Part shown: in pieces, positions 42,734 through 51,075 of the stretch
Layout of the letters: each line of letters opens with the position of its first letter
How positions within the stretch are numbered: the first letter of the stretch is position 1
Assembly (NCBI GenBank): GCA_023229135.1
Contig: JALNZT010000033.1
Span: 1 to 52,633, forward strand
Reading direction: 5' to 3'
DNA: 52,633 bases
DNA from: Bacteroidales bacterium
Lineage (GTDB): Bacteria; Bacteroidota; Bacteroidia; Bacteroidales; F082
Translations under genes and position numbers: made by a program
The notes under the pieces: generated by a model
Database searches by the model: none
Told to the model about the DNA's origin: nothing
The model's input: only the letters and a program-made list of their open reading frames with translations

Positions 42734-43132
42734 ATGAATACTGACCCGATAGCAGATTATTTGACACGCATTCGCAATGGCGTGATGGCAAAACACAGAG
42801 TTGTTGAAATTCCCGCTTCCAATGTGAAGAAGGCTTTGACAAAAATTCTTTTTGAAAAAGGATATATCCTGAATTATAAATTTGAAGAGGATGACAAACA
42901 AGGTGTCGTTAAGATCGCCTTAAAATATCATCCTGTTTCTAAAATGCCTGCACTCACCACCCTTGAGCGTGTTTCGCGTCCAGGCCTTAGAAGATACGTG
43001 CACGCTGAAAAATTGCCGCGCGTGATGAATGGTTTAGGTATTGCAATAATATCTACCTCACAAGGGATTATGAGTGATAAGGAAGCACGTAAACTGCACG
43101 TTGGCGGTGAAGTGTTATGTTATATTAGTTAA
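42734..43132 (+). CDS. rpsH: 30S ribosomal protein S8
   Basis: A 132-residue 16S-rRNA binder. TDPIADYLTRIRNGVMAKH and the C-terminal ISTSQGIMSDKEARKLHVGG are typical. In E. coli S8 represses the spc operon by binding near rplE; I cannot see that structure here. Confidence 0.99.
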   Translation: MNTDPIADYLTRIRNGVMAKHRVVEIPASNVKKALTKILFEKGYILNYKFEEDDKQGVVKIALKYHPVSKMPALTTLERVSRPGLRRYVHAEKLPRVMNGLGIAIISTSQGIMSDKEARKLHVGGEVLCYIS

Positions 43133-43134
43133 TT

Positions 43135-43143
43135 AGAAGGAGA
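43135..43143 (+). promoter_or_regulatory. Unusually strong ribosome binding site for rplF
   Basis: AGAAGGAGA ends 8 bp before the rplF ATG. It is a near-perfect Shine-Dalgarno sequence. Almost all other genes in this run have only A-rich leaders, as is usual in Bacteroidota. Confidence 0.7.
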
Positions 43144-43151
43144 ACAGATCA

Positions 43152-43703
43152 ATGTCAAGAATAGGTAAATTGCCCATTGAAATCCCCGCTGGTGTTGACA
43201 TCAAAATTGATGGACAACTTGTTACAGTTAAAGGAAAACTGGGCGAATTGAAGCAACAGCTCGACGAAGCTGTCAGCGTAAAAGTAGAAGATAATCTGAT
43301 CGTGCTCGACCGCCAGTCGGAAGCGATTGATCACCGTGCAAAGCATGGTCTCTACAGAGCGCTGATCCACAACATGGTCAAAGGTGTCTCAGAAGGTTTT
43401 GAAGTCGTACAGGAATTTGTTGGCGTAGGTTATAAAGCCGAAGCTAAAGGACAAGTTCTGGAAATGGCATTAGGATACTCTCACAACATCATCTTTGAAA
43501 TTCCAGAAGAAGTCAAATTGGAAACCATCACGGAAAGGGGTAAAAACCCTATCCTGAAAATGCGTTCGCATGATAAACAATTGCTCGGACAAGTTGCCGC
43601 AAAAATTCGTTCATTGCGTAAACCCGAACCTTATAAAGGCAAAGGTATCCGCTTCCAGGGTGAAGTGCTTAGAAGAAAAGCCGGTAAAACTGCTGGTAAA
43701 TAG
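43152..43703 (+). CDS. rplF: 50S ribosomal protein L6
   Basis: A 183-residue protein near the factor-binding site. SRIGKLPIEIPAGVDIKIDG at the start and PEPYKGKGIRFQGEVLRRKA near the end are diagnostic. It has a strong Shine-Dalgarno sequence, unlike its neighbours. Confidence 0.99.
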   Translation: MSRIGKLPIEIPAGVDIKIDGQLVTVKGKLGELKQQLDEAVSVKVEDNLIVLDRQSEAIDHRAKHGLYRALIHNMVKGVSEGFEVVQEFVGVGYKAEAKGQVLEMALGYSHNIIFEIPEEVKLETITERGKNPILKMRSHDKQLLGQVAAKIRSLRKPEPYKGKGIRFQGEVLRRKAGKTAGK

Positions 43704-43747
43704 ACTAAGTTAATTGTTAAAAGTCAAGCATTTAATATCCAATTGAA

Positions 43748-44110
43748 ATGGCAATAAAGAATAAAAAAGAACTAAGGAGAAACAGTATCCGCAACAGAAT
43801 TCGGAAAATCGTTAGGGGCACAGCCCAACGTCCGAGGATGTCTGTTTACAGAAGTAATAAACAAATATACGTTCAGCTTATTGATGACGAAGCAGGAAAG
43901 ACGCTGCTCGGCGTTAGCTCGCGCGATGAAGAAATTGCTGGAAAGAGCGTGCCAAAAATAGAACAGGCTCAACTGGTTGGAAAACTGGTAGCCGAAAAAG
44001 CAAAAGCTGCCGGCATTGAAACTGTAGTTTTCGATCGTGGCGGTTATTTGTATCATGGAAGAGTTAAGTCGTTGGCAGATGCTGCCCGTAATGGAGGATT
44101 AAAATTCTAA
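43748..44110 (+). CDS. rplR: 50S ribosomal protein L18
   Basis: A 120-residue 5S-rRNA-binding protein. RPRMSVYRSNKQIYVQLIDD and VVFDRGGYLYHGRVKSLADA are the family motifs. It is 6 bp upstream of rpsE. Confidence 0.98.
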   Translation: MAIKNKKELRRNSIRNRIRKIVRGTAQRPRMSVYRSNKQIYVQLIDDEAGKTLLGVSSRDEEIAGKSVPKIEQAQLVGKLVAEKAKAAGIETVVFDRGGYLYHGRVKSLADAARNGGLKF

Positions 44111-44116
44111 AAAACT

Positions 44117-44635
44117 ATGTCAGACGTAAATACAAAAAGAGTAAAATCCAGCGAAATCGAGTTTAAAGATCGGTTGGTTAGCATTCAACGTGTTACCAAA
44201 GTAACCAAAGGGGGACGCACATTCAGCTTCTCGGCTATTGTGGTTGTGGGCAACGAGAATGGTGTTGTAGGATATGGCCTTGGAAAGGCTAAAGAGGTAA
44301 CGGCTGCCATTGCTAAAGGTATTGATGACGCCAAGAAGAACCTTATTAAAGTTCCTGTGCTTAAAGGAACATTGCCACACGACCAATATGGTAAGTATAG
44401 TGGTGCGCTTGTTTATATCAAACCGGCATCGGCAGGTACAGGTGTTATCGCTGGCGGTGCTATGCGTGCAGTACTCGAAAGTGTTGGTGTAACTGATGTT
44501 TTGGCCAAATCAAAAGGCTCATCAAACCCTCACTCAGTAGTAAAAGCTACTTTTGACGCCCTGATGAAACTACGCGATGCATATAGCGTTGCCGAACTCA
44601 GAGGTGTTGATTTGGATACGGTATTTAACGGATAA
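44117..44635 (+). CDS. rpsE: 30S ribosomal protein S5
   Basis: A 172-residue protein important for decoding accuracy. The double-stranded-RNA-binding-like domain has FKDRLVSIQRVTKVTKGGRT, and GVIAGGAMRAVLESVGVTDV follows. Length is normal. Confidence 0.99.
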   Translation: MSDVNTKRVKSSEIEFKDRLVSIQRVTKVTKGGRTFSFSAIVVVGNENGVVGYGLGKAKEVTAAIAKGIDDAKKNLIKVPVLKGTLPHDQYGKYSGALVYIKPASAGTGVIAGGAMRAVLESVGVTDVLAKSKGSSNPHSVVKATFDALMKLRDAYSVAELRGVDLDTVFNG

Positions 44636-44645
44636 GATGCAGAAT

Positions 44646-44825
44646 ATGAAAAAAGCTAAAATAACACAGATAAAAAGTGGTATAGGCCGTACACAGAAGC
44701 AAAAAGATACACTTACTGCTTTAGGATTCAGACGTCTTAACCAAACTTTAGAAGTAGAGTTGTCTCCTGCAGTAGCTGGTATGGTTGACAAAGTGAAACA
44801 CCTACTGAAGGTGGAAGAATTATAA
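44646..44825 (+). CDS. rpmD: 50S ribosomal protein L30
   Basis: A 59-residue small 50S protein: MKKAKITQIKSGIGRTQKQK at the start, then ALGFRRLNQTLEVE. I choose the ATG at 44646 because the family begins directly with this strand; an ATG three codons earlier (44637) is possible. Standard position between rpsE and rplO. Confidence 0.95.
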   Translation: MKKAKITQIKSGIGRTQKQKDTLTALGFRRLNQTLEVELSPAVAGMVDKVKHLLKVEEL

Positions 44826-44854
44826 TTGTTGAAAACAGGAAATTACATCATACA

Positions 44855-45301
44855 ATGGATTTAAGTAATCTCAAACCGGCAAAAGGTGCTGTAAAAAACA
44901 GGAAAAGAATTGGCCGTGGCCAGGGCTCTGGTTTTGGTGGCACCTCAACGCGTGGTCACAAAGGAGCTGGATCACGCTCAGGAAATAAAAAGAAATTAGG
45001 ATTTGAAGGTGGTCAAATGCCATTGGCACGCCGCGTACCTAAATTTGGCTTTAAAAACATCAACCGCAAAGAATTTACTGCTGTAAATGTAGATACGCTC
45101 GAGCTGTTGGCTGAAAAGCATAACATTACAGCAATTGACGTAGCATTTCTGGTTGAACATCGCCTTGTTAACAAAAGAGAAAAAGTAAAAGTTCTCGCTA
45201 ACGGCGAATTGAAAGCTAAATTGGATGTTAAAGCACATGCATTCTCTGCTGCCGCTATCGCTGCAATCGAAGCTGCCGGAGGTACCGCAGAAAAAATTTG
45301 A
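44855..45301 (+). CDS. rplO: 50S ribosomal protein L15
   Basis: A 148-residue late-assembly protein. The Gly/Lys-rich N-terminus (RKRIGRGQGSGFGGTSTRGH) is typical. Five bases separate it from secY. Confidence 0.98.
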   Translation: MDLSNLKPAKGAVKNRKRIGRGQGSGFGGTSTRGHKGAGSRSGNKKKLGFEGGQMPLARRVPKFGFKNINRKEFTAVNVDTLELLAEKHNITAIDVAFLVEHRLVNKREKVKVLANGELKAKLDVKAHAFSAAAIAAIEAAGGTAEKI

Positions 45302-45306
45302 GCTGA

Positions 45307-46668
45307 ATGAAAAAATTATTTGAAACACTCAGAAATATAAACAAAATTGAAGAGCTGCGCAAACGCATCCTCTACACTTTGGCAATTATTTTAATCTATC
45401 GCCTGGGATCCTATATTGTTATCCCCGGCGTAGATCCGAATATGCTGGCTAACTTACAAAGCCAAGCCAGTGGTGGTTTGCTCGGGCTTCTCAATATGTT
45501 CTCTGGTGGCGCGTTTTCAAATGCGTCTATTTTTGCGTTGGGAATTATGCCCTATATCTCTGCATCTATCGTGATTCAGTTGCTCGGAATGGCTATTCCA
45601 TACTTTCAAAGGTTACAACGTGAAGGAGAAAGCGGACGCCGAAAGATCAATCAGATTACCCGTTACCTTACAGTAGCTATCGTAGCACTACAGGCGCCTG
45701 GTTACATCGCTAATATGATCTCGCAACTGCCCGCCGAAGCTATCACACCATTCGACCCAAGTGTAACGAACCCTTCCGCATTCTTTTGGTTCTCCTCTAC
45801 AGTTATTCTGATTGCAGGAACCTTATTTGTGATGTGGCTCGGTGAGAAAATTACGGATAAAGGTATCGGTAATGGTATTTCACTTATCATTATGATTGGG
45901 ATTATTGCCAGACTTCCATTTGCATTGTTTGGTGAATTCTTCAGTAGATTAGAGCAGAAAGGCGGTGGATTGGTTTACTTCCTTATCGAGATTGCCGTGC
46001 TGGTTTTCGTTATCCTGCTAACCATTTTATTGGTTCAGGGGACGCGAAAAGTGCCGGTACAATACGCCAAAAGGATCGTTGGAAACCGTCAGTATGGCGG
46101 TGTAAGACAGTATATTCCTCTTAAAGTGAATGCAGCCGGTGTTATGCCAATCATTTTTGCACAAGCCATCATGTTCCTGCCGATCACACTCGTTGGTTTT
46201 ACCAGCTCCGAAAGTTTGTCTGGAATGGCTGCTGCCTTTACTAATATTAACGGGCTCTGGTATAACCTCACTTTCTTCATTTTGATTATTTTGTTCACCT
46301 ATTTTTATACGGCTGTAACAATAAATCCTAATCAGATGGCCGAAGATATGAAGAAAAACGGAGGTTTTATTCCAGGAGTAAAACCCGGAAAGAAAACCGC
46401 CGAATACCTTGATAATGTGATGTCGCGCATAACACTCCCCGGATCAATATTTCTGGGGTTGGTAGCCATCTTACCAGCTATAGTTTCACAGCTTGGTGTA
46501 AGCACAGCCTTTGCGCAATTTTATGGAGGTACTTCGCTGCTGATTTTAGTTGGTGTAGTATTAGACACATTACAGCAAATTGAAAGTTATTTACTGATGC
46601 GCCATTATGATGGTCTCACGAAATCGGGTCGTATCAAAGGACGCGCATCTGCCATGAATATGGGATAA
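45307..46668 (+). CDS. secY: Protein translocase channel SecY
   Basis: A 453-residue inner-membrane channel with ten predicted membrane segments. The plug region is near VIPGVDPN, and GIMPYISASIVIQLL and GIGNGISLIIMIGI are the two family signatures. It forms SecYEG and works with the fused SecDF encoded at 16.8-20.0 kb; all the T9SS cargo proteins here must pass through it first. Confidence 0.99.
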   Translation: MKKLFETLRNINKIEELRKRILYTLAIILIYRLGSYIVIPGVDPNMLANLQSQASGGLLGLLNMFSGGAFSNASIFALGIMPYISASIVIQLLGMAIPYFQRLQREGESGRRKINQITRYLTVAIVALQAPGYIANMISQLPAEAITPFDPSVTNPSAFFWFSSTVILIAGTLFVMWLGEKITDKGIGNGISLIIMIGIIARLPFALFGEFFSRLEQKGGGLVYFLIEIAVLVFVILLTILLVQGTRKVPVQYAKRIVGNRQYGGVRQYIPLKVNAAGVMPIIFAQAIMFLPITLVGFTSSESLSGMAAAFTNINGLWYNLTFFILIILFTYFYTAVTINPNQMAEDMKKNGGFIPGVKPGKKTAEYLDNVMSRITLPGSIFLGLVAILPAIVSQLGVSTAFAQFYGGTSLLILVGVVLDTLQQIESYLLMRHYDGLTKSGRIKGRASAMNMG

Positions 46669-46682
46669 ATTTTCAACTCAGA

Positions 46683-47459
46683 ATGATTTATATTAAGACT
46701 GAAGAGGAAATAGAAATACAACGTGAAAGTTCTTTGCTTGTTGGAAAAACACTGGCCGAAGTGGCTAAGTATGTAGCTCCCGGCATAAAAACCATTGAGC
46801 TTGATGCTATTGCTGAAGCCTTTATCAAAGACCATGGCGCTGTTCCCGGTTTTAAAGGATACGGCGGATTTCCAGGTTCCTTGTGTATTTCGGTAAATGA
46901 TCAAGTCGTTCACGGAATACCCGGAAATCAGGTGCTGCAAGAAGGGGATATCGTATCCATTGATTGTGGTGTTTTGAAGAATGGTTTTTATGGCGATTCA
47001 GCTTATACTTTTGCTGTAGGCGAAATATCAGAAGAGCTTCAGTTACTTTTGGAACGTACGAAAGCATCCTTGTATTTAGGCATTGAGCAAGCTGTAGCAG
47101 GAAACCGAACGGGCGATATCGGAAATGCTATACAGAGGTATACTGAAGGGTTTGGTTATGGTGTGGTGCGCGAATTGGTTGGACATGGAGTTGGTAGAAA
47201 ATTGCATGAAAAGCCTGAAGTACCTAACTATGGTCGCAGAGGATCCGGTGTTAAATTGAAAGAAAATATGACTTTAGCCATCGAACCAATGATAAATCTT
47301 GGTAGCCGAGGGGTGAAACAAGAGGCTGATGGTTGGACTATCAGAACAATTGATGGAAAACCTTCTGCTCATTTTGAGCACGATGTGGCGATTCGTAAAG
47401 GCAAAGCCGATATTCTTTCAACATTTTCGTATATTGAAGAAATATTGAATAAAAAATAA
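46683..47459 (+). CDS. map: Type I methionine aminopeptidase
   Basis: A 258-residue enzyme that removes the initiator methionine. All five metal ligands are present: D94, D105, H168, E201 and E232, in SIDCGVLKNGFYGDSAYTF, VGHGVGRKLHE and AIEPMI. It is 14 bp after secY, as in many spc clusters. Confidence 0.98.
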   Translation: MIYIKTEEEIEIQRESSLLVGKTLAEVAKYVAPGIKTIELDAIAEAFIKDHGAVPGFKGYGGFPGSLCISVNDQVVHGIPGNQVLQEGDIVSIDCGVLKNGFYGDSAYTFAVGEISEELQLLLERTKASLYLGIEQAVAGNRTGDIGNAIQRYTEGFGYGVVRELVGHGVGRKLHEKPEVPNYGRRGSGVKLKENMTLAIEPMINLGSRGVKQEADGWTIRTIDGKPSAHFEHDVAIRKGKADILSTFSYIEEILNKK

Positions 47460-47467
47460 AAGCAGAT

Positions 47468-47686
47468 ATGGCAAAACAAATGTCAATCGAACAAGATGGT
47501 ACAGTAGTTGAATCGTTAGGTAATGCGATGTTTCGTGTCGAATTGGAAAATGGACACAACATAACAGCGCATATCTCAGGTAAGATGCGTATGCATTATA
47601 TCAAAATATTGCCTGGTGACCGCGTGAAACTCGAGATGTCACCTTACGATTTGACAAAAGGCCGAATCACTTTTCGATATAAATAA
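47468..47686 (+). CDS. infA: Translation initiation factor IF-1
   Basis: A 72-residue single OB-fold protein that blocks the A site during initiation. QDGTVVESLGNAMFRVELEN and GKMRMHYIKILPGDRVKLEM are diagnostic. 8 bp after map. Confidence 0.99.
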   Translation: MAKQMSIEQDGTVVESLGNAMFRVELENGHNITAHISGKMRMHYIKILPGDRVKLEMSPYDLTKGRITFRYK

Positions 47687-47738
47687 TCAGAGTAACAATA
47701 AAATAATTTGGGTTTTCCAAAACTGAAACACAACAAAA

Positions 47739-47855
47739 ATGAAAGTCAGAGCATCCATTAAAAAGAGATCTGCAGAGTGCAAAATAGTGCGCCGTAAAGG
47801 TAGATTGTATGTGATAAACAAAAAAAACCCTAAGTTTAAACAGCGTCAGGGTTAA
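47739..47855 (+). CDS. rpmJ: 50S ribosomal protein L36, zinc-free form
   Basis: A 38-residue protein, read directly from the DNA: it starts MKVRASIKKRSAECKIVRRK and ends NPKFKQRQG. The usual zinc ligands are mostly lost; only one cysteine remains (position 14), and Ser, Asn and Phe occupy the other sites. It is therefore the C-minus form. It lies between infA and rpsM, the standard place. Confidence 0.96.
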   Translation: MKVRASIKKRSAECKIVRRKGRLYVINKKNPKFKQRQG

Positions 47856-47885
47856 ACCGAAAGTAGAATATTTAATTAAACAGAT

Positions 47886-48263
47886 ATGGCTAGAATTGCA
47901 GGTGTCGATATCCCGAACAACAAACGTGGTGAAATTGCCTTAACCTATATTTTTGGTATTGGCAGAAATCTTTCACAAAAGATTTTAACCCAGGCGGGTG
48001 TCGATTTTAATAAAAAAGTTGAAGACTGGACAGACGATGAGCAAAATAATGTTCGTACGGTAATTGGCAACAATTACAAGGTAGAGGGTGAATTGCGCAG
48101 TGAAGTTCAGATTAATATTAAACGATTAATGGACATCGGTTGCTACCGTGGAATCCGTCATCGTTTGGGGCTGCCTTTACGTGGACAGAGTACAAAGAAC
48201 AATGCTCGTACCAGAAAAGGCCGTAAGAAAACTGTTGCAAACAAAAAGAAGGCTACTAAATAA
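47886..48263 (+). CDS. rpsM: 30S ribosomal protein S13
   Basis: A 125-residue head protein contacting the P-site tRNA and bridging to L5. MARIAGVDIPNNKRGEIALT and RGIRHRLGLPLRGQSTKNNA are family motifs. The C-terminus is strongly basic. It opens the alpha part of the cluster. Confidence 0.99.
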   Translation: MARIAGVDIPNNKRGEIALTYIFGIGRNLSQKILTQAGVDFNKKVEDWTDDEQNNVRTVIGNNYKVEGELRSEVQINIKRLMDIGCYRGIRHRLGLPLRGQSTKNNARTRKGRKKTVANKKKATK

Positions 48264-48307
48264 CAAGTAGTCGGATCATATAAAATCACTGAATAAGTAA
48301 ATGTAAA

Positions 48308-48697
48308 ATGGCAAAAAGCACGAAAGCGACAAAGAAGCGTGTAGTGAAGATTGAATCCCAGGGCAAAGCATTTGTCAAGGCTTCTTTCAACAATATTATC
48401 ATTTCTTTGACAAACAATGAAGGACAGGTAATTTCCTGGGCATCAGCCGGAAAGATGGGTTTTAGAGGTTCAAAAAAGAACACGCCTTATGCTGCACAAA
48501 TGGCAGCAGAAGATTGTTCGAAAACCGCCTATGATCTGGGGTTAAGAAAAGTGAAAGTTTACGTTAAAGGACCTGGTGCAGGACGTGAATCTGCAATTCG
48601 TTCAATCCATTCATCAGGTATCGAAGTAACTGAAATAGTTGATGTTACTCCACTTCCTCACAACGGATGTCGCCCTCCTAAACGCAGGAGAGTTTAA
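48308..48697 (+). CDS. rpsK: 30S ribosomal protein S11
   Basis: A 129-residue platform protein that contacts mRNA in the E site. ASFNNIIISLTNNEGQVISW and DVTPLPHNGCRPPKRRRV are diagnostic. Confidence 0.99.
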   Translation: MAKSTKATKKRVVKIESQGKAFVKASFNNIIISLTNNEGQVISWASAGKMGFRGSKKNTPYAAQMAAEDCSKTAYDLGLRKVKVYVKGPGAGRESAIRSIHSSGIEVTEIVDVTPLPHNGCRPPKRRRV

Positions 48698-48726
48698 TCA
48701 CTTATTAACAAAAAAAAGAAAAGATA

Positions 48727-49332
48727 ATGGCTAGGTATATAGGTCCTAAATCAAAGATTGCAAGAAAATTCGGTGAACCGATTTTTGGAGCAGATAAAGC
48801 TTTTGAGAAGAAAAATTATCCTCCGGGACAACATGGAAGCTCAAAGCGTAGAAAAAAACAGTCTGAATACGGTATGCAGCTTGAGGAAAAACAGAAAGCT
48901 AAATACACTTACGGTATTCTGGAGAAACAATTCAGAAACTTGTTTGAAAAAGCAAGCCAGAAGAGTGGTGTTACAGGTACAATTTTGCTACAGCTTATTG
49001 AGTCAAGGCTCGATAATACTGTTTATCGTCTGGGTATTGCACCCACACGCGCAGCAGCCCGACAGCTTGTTAGCCACAGACATATCACCGTTAACGGTGA
49101 AGTTGTAAGCATTTCTTCTTATTTACTCAGGGAAGGAGATAATGTTGGTGTTAGAGAAAAATCCAAAAGCCTTGAAGCTATTGCTTATTCGCTCGAAGGC
49201 CGCGGCAACCGCTACTCATGGCTCGATTGGGACAGTGAGAAAATGCTTGGTAGATTTATTGGCTATCCTTCGCGAGAAGATATACCCGAGACGATCAAAG
49301 AACAACTTATTGTTGAGTTGTATTCGAAATAA
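48727..49332 (+). CDS. rpsD: 30S ribosomal protein S4, zinc-free form
   Basis: A 201-residue assembly initiator and mRNA-entry protein. The N-terminal region lacks the cysteine cluster of zinc-binding S4 and reads KKNYPPGQHGSSKRRKKQSE. The S4 domain contains RLDNTVYRLGIAPTRAAARQ. It probably acts with S14 and L36 in a ribosome that has dropped zinc at these sites. Confidence 0.99.
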   Translation: MARYIGPKSKIARKFGEPIFGADKAFEKKNYPPGQHGSSKRRKKQSEYGMQLEEKQKAKYTYGILEKQFRNLFEKASQKSGVTGTILLQLIESRLDNTVYRLGIAPTRAAARQLVSHRHITVNGEVVSISSYLLREGDNVGVREKSKSLEAIAYSLEGRGNRYSWLDWDSEKMLGRFIGYPSREDIPETIKEQLIVELYSK

Positions 49333-49384
49333 TCCTGAATTATTAACCTGGTAGCACATCCTATCAAACACTAAACCCTTTATT

Positions 49385-50377
49385 ATGGCAATTTTAGCGT
49401 TTCAAAAACCCGAAAAGGTTATCATGGTCGATTCGAACGAATACAAAGGCTCTTTCGAGTTTCGTCCTCTCGAACCAGGTTTCGGTATCACTATAGGCAA
49501 CTCTTTAAGAAGAATTCTGCTTTCCTCACTAGAAGGCTTTGCCATCACATCTATTCGCATAGAAGGTGTGTTGCACGAGTTTTCATCTATTGAGGGAGTC
49601 GTTGAAGATGTTGCCGATATCGTGCTTAACCTCAAAAAAGTTAGATTCAAACAACAAATTACCTCCGAAAATTCGGAGAAAGTAAATATTGTCATCGGCG
49701 ACCAAGAGCAGTTTAAAGTCGGTGATATGAACAAATTTCTCTCAGTTTTTCAGGTTCTAAACCCTGAAACGGTTATTTGTAATATGGATCCCTCTGTAAA
49801 ACTTAGCATGGAAATTACTATCAACAAAGGTCGTGGTTATGTTCCTGCTGAAGAAAACAAAGTGGCTAATGCATCCGTTGATACGATAGCTATCGATTCT
49901 ATTCATACACCAATAAAAAACGTGAAATTTCATGTTGATAATTTCCGTGTAGAACAGAAAACCGACTACGAGAAACTGATCATCGATGTCGAAACCGATG
50001 GCTCAATACATCCTAAGGATGCACTTAAAGAGGCAGCAAAAATTCTTATTCATCACTTTATGCTTTTCTCTGACGAGAAAATCTCGGTTGACACTGAAGA
50101 AAAATCTGTAAGTGAAGAATTTGATGAAAGCTCACTTCATGTTAGACAATTACTTAAAACAAAGCTTGTTGATCTCGACCTTTCAGTGCGGGCACTTAAT
50201 TGCCTCAAAGCCGCTGATGTTGATTCATTGGGCGAGCTGGTAGCTTTCAATAAGAACGACCTGCTTAAGTTCCGCAATTTTGGTAAAAAATCCCTCACTG
50301 AATTAGAAGAACTGGTAAAAGCTAAAGGCCTTGAGTTTGGAATGAATATCAGCAAATACAAATTAGATAAGGAATAA
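49385..50377 (+). CDS. rpoA: RNA polymerase alpha subunit
   Basis: A 330-residue subunit that dimerises to scaffold RNA polymerase. The N-terminal domain has GFGITIGNSLRRILLSSLEG, and the C-terminal domain near 260-330 (LNCLKAADVDSLGELVAFNK) binds UP elements and regulators. Normal length; 52 bp after rpsD and 5 bp before rplQ. Confidence 0.99.
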   Translation: MAILAFQKPEKVIMVDSNEYKGSFEFRPLEPGFGITIGNSLRRILLSSLEGFAITSIRIEGVLHEFSSIEGVVEDVADIVLNLKKVRFKQQITSENSEKVNIVIGDQEQFKVGDMNKFLSVFQVLNPETVICNMDPSVKLSMEITINKGRGYVPAEENKVANASVDTIAIDSIHTPIKNVKFHVDNFRVEQKTDYEKLIIDVETDGSIHPKDALKEAAKILIHHFMLFSDEKISVDTEEKSVSEEFDESSLHVRQLLKTKLVDLDLSVRALNCLKAADVDSLGELVAFNKNDLLKFRNFGKKSLTELEELVKAKGLEFGMNISKYKLDKE

Positions 50378-50382
50378 GAGAG

Positions 50383-50973
50383 ATGAGACATAATAAAAAA
50401 TTTAATCATTTAAGCAGAACCAGTTCGCACAGAAAAGCAATGTTGTCGAATATGGCTGCATCACTGATCTTCCATAAAAGGATTAAAACTACGGTTGCTA
50501 AAGCAAAAGCATTACGCGTATATGTTGAACCAATGATCACCAGATCAAAAACAGACTCAACACACTCACGGCGTATGGTTTTCAGACAATTACAGAATAA
50601 GTTTGCAGTAAATGAACTGTTTAGAGATATTTCTGTAAAAGTAGCTGATAGACCCGGTGGTTATACCCGAATTATTAGACTCGGTAACAGATTAGGTGAT
50701 AATGCTGAAATGTGTATGATTGAGCTAGTTGACTTTAACGAGAATTTACTGGCTAACAAAGCTCCTAAAAAGGCTAAAGCAACACGCAGAAGAGGTGGTG
50801 CCAAAAAAGCTACGCAAATTGTAGAGGCTAAAGCTGACCAGGAAGTGGTTGCCCAAAAAACTGATACTCCTGTGGCTGATACACCTGTTGCTGATGCCAA
50901 AGAGGAAACAGCACCAGAAGCAACAGAAACGGAACCGGAAACTAAAACGGATGAGGGCAAAGCTAAAGCTTAG
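50383..50973 (+). CDS. rplQ: 50S ribosomal protein L17 with long acidic tail
   Basis: The first ~125 residues are ordinary L17 (MRHNKKFNHLSRTSSHRKAM; TKTDS-type helix). Then come about 70 extra residues: a short Lys/Arg stretch (KKAKATRRRGGAKKA) followed by an Ala/Thr/Glu/Pro-rich acidic tail with the local repeat DTPVADTPVAD. E. coli L17 has 127 residues. The tail is probably disordered. Last gene of the ribosomal run before a strong terminator. Confidence 0.97.
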   Translation: MRHNKKFNHLSRTSSHRKAMLSNMAASLIFHKRIKTTVAKAKALRVYVEPMITRSKTDSTHSRRMVFRQLQNKFAVNELFRDISVKVADRPGGYTRIIRLGNRLGDNAEMCMIELVDFNENLLANKAPKKAKATRRRGGAKKATQIVEAKADQEVVAQKTDTPVADTPVADAKEETAPEATETEPETKTDEGKAKA

Positions 50974-51000
50974 TACATAACAACCGTTTGCATAAAGATT

Positions 51001-51033
51001 AGGATAAGGTTAGCTAACTTTATCCTTTTTTTA
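51001..51033 (+). terminator. Terminator of the ribosomal protein operon
   Basis: AGGATAAGGTTA-GC-TAACTTTATCCT folds into a stem of about 12 bp with one G-T pair, followed by a run of T. It ends the transcript 27 bp after rplQ. The promoter box of eno begins 14 bp further on. Confidence 0.95.
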
Positions 51034-51046
51034 TGCCATAAAATCT

Positions 51047-51054
51047 TAAATTTG
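51047..51054 (+). promoter_or_regulatory. Promoter -7 box for eno
   Basis: TAAATTTG, a perfect TAnnTTTG box, 21 bp before the enolase ATG. The -33 position falls in the T tract of the preceding terminator and has no clear TTG. Confidence 0.6.
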
Positions 51055-51075
51055 CATTGATTAAAAAATAATAAT

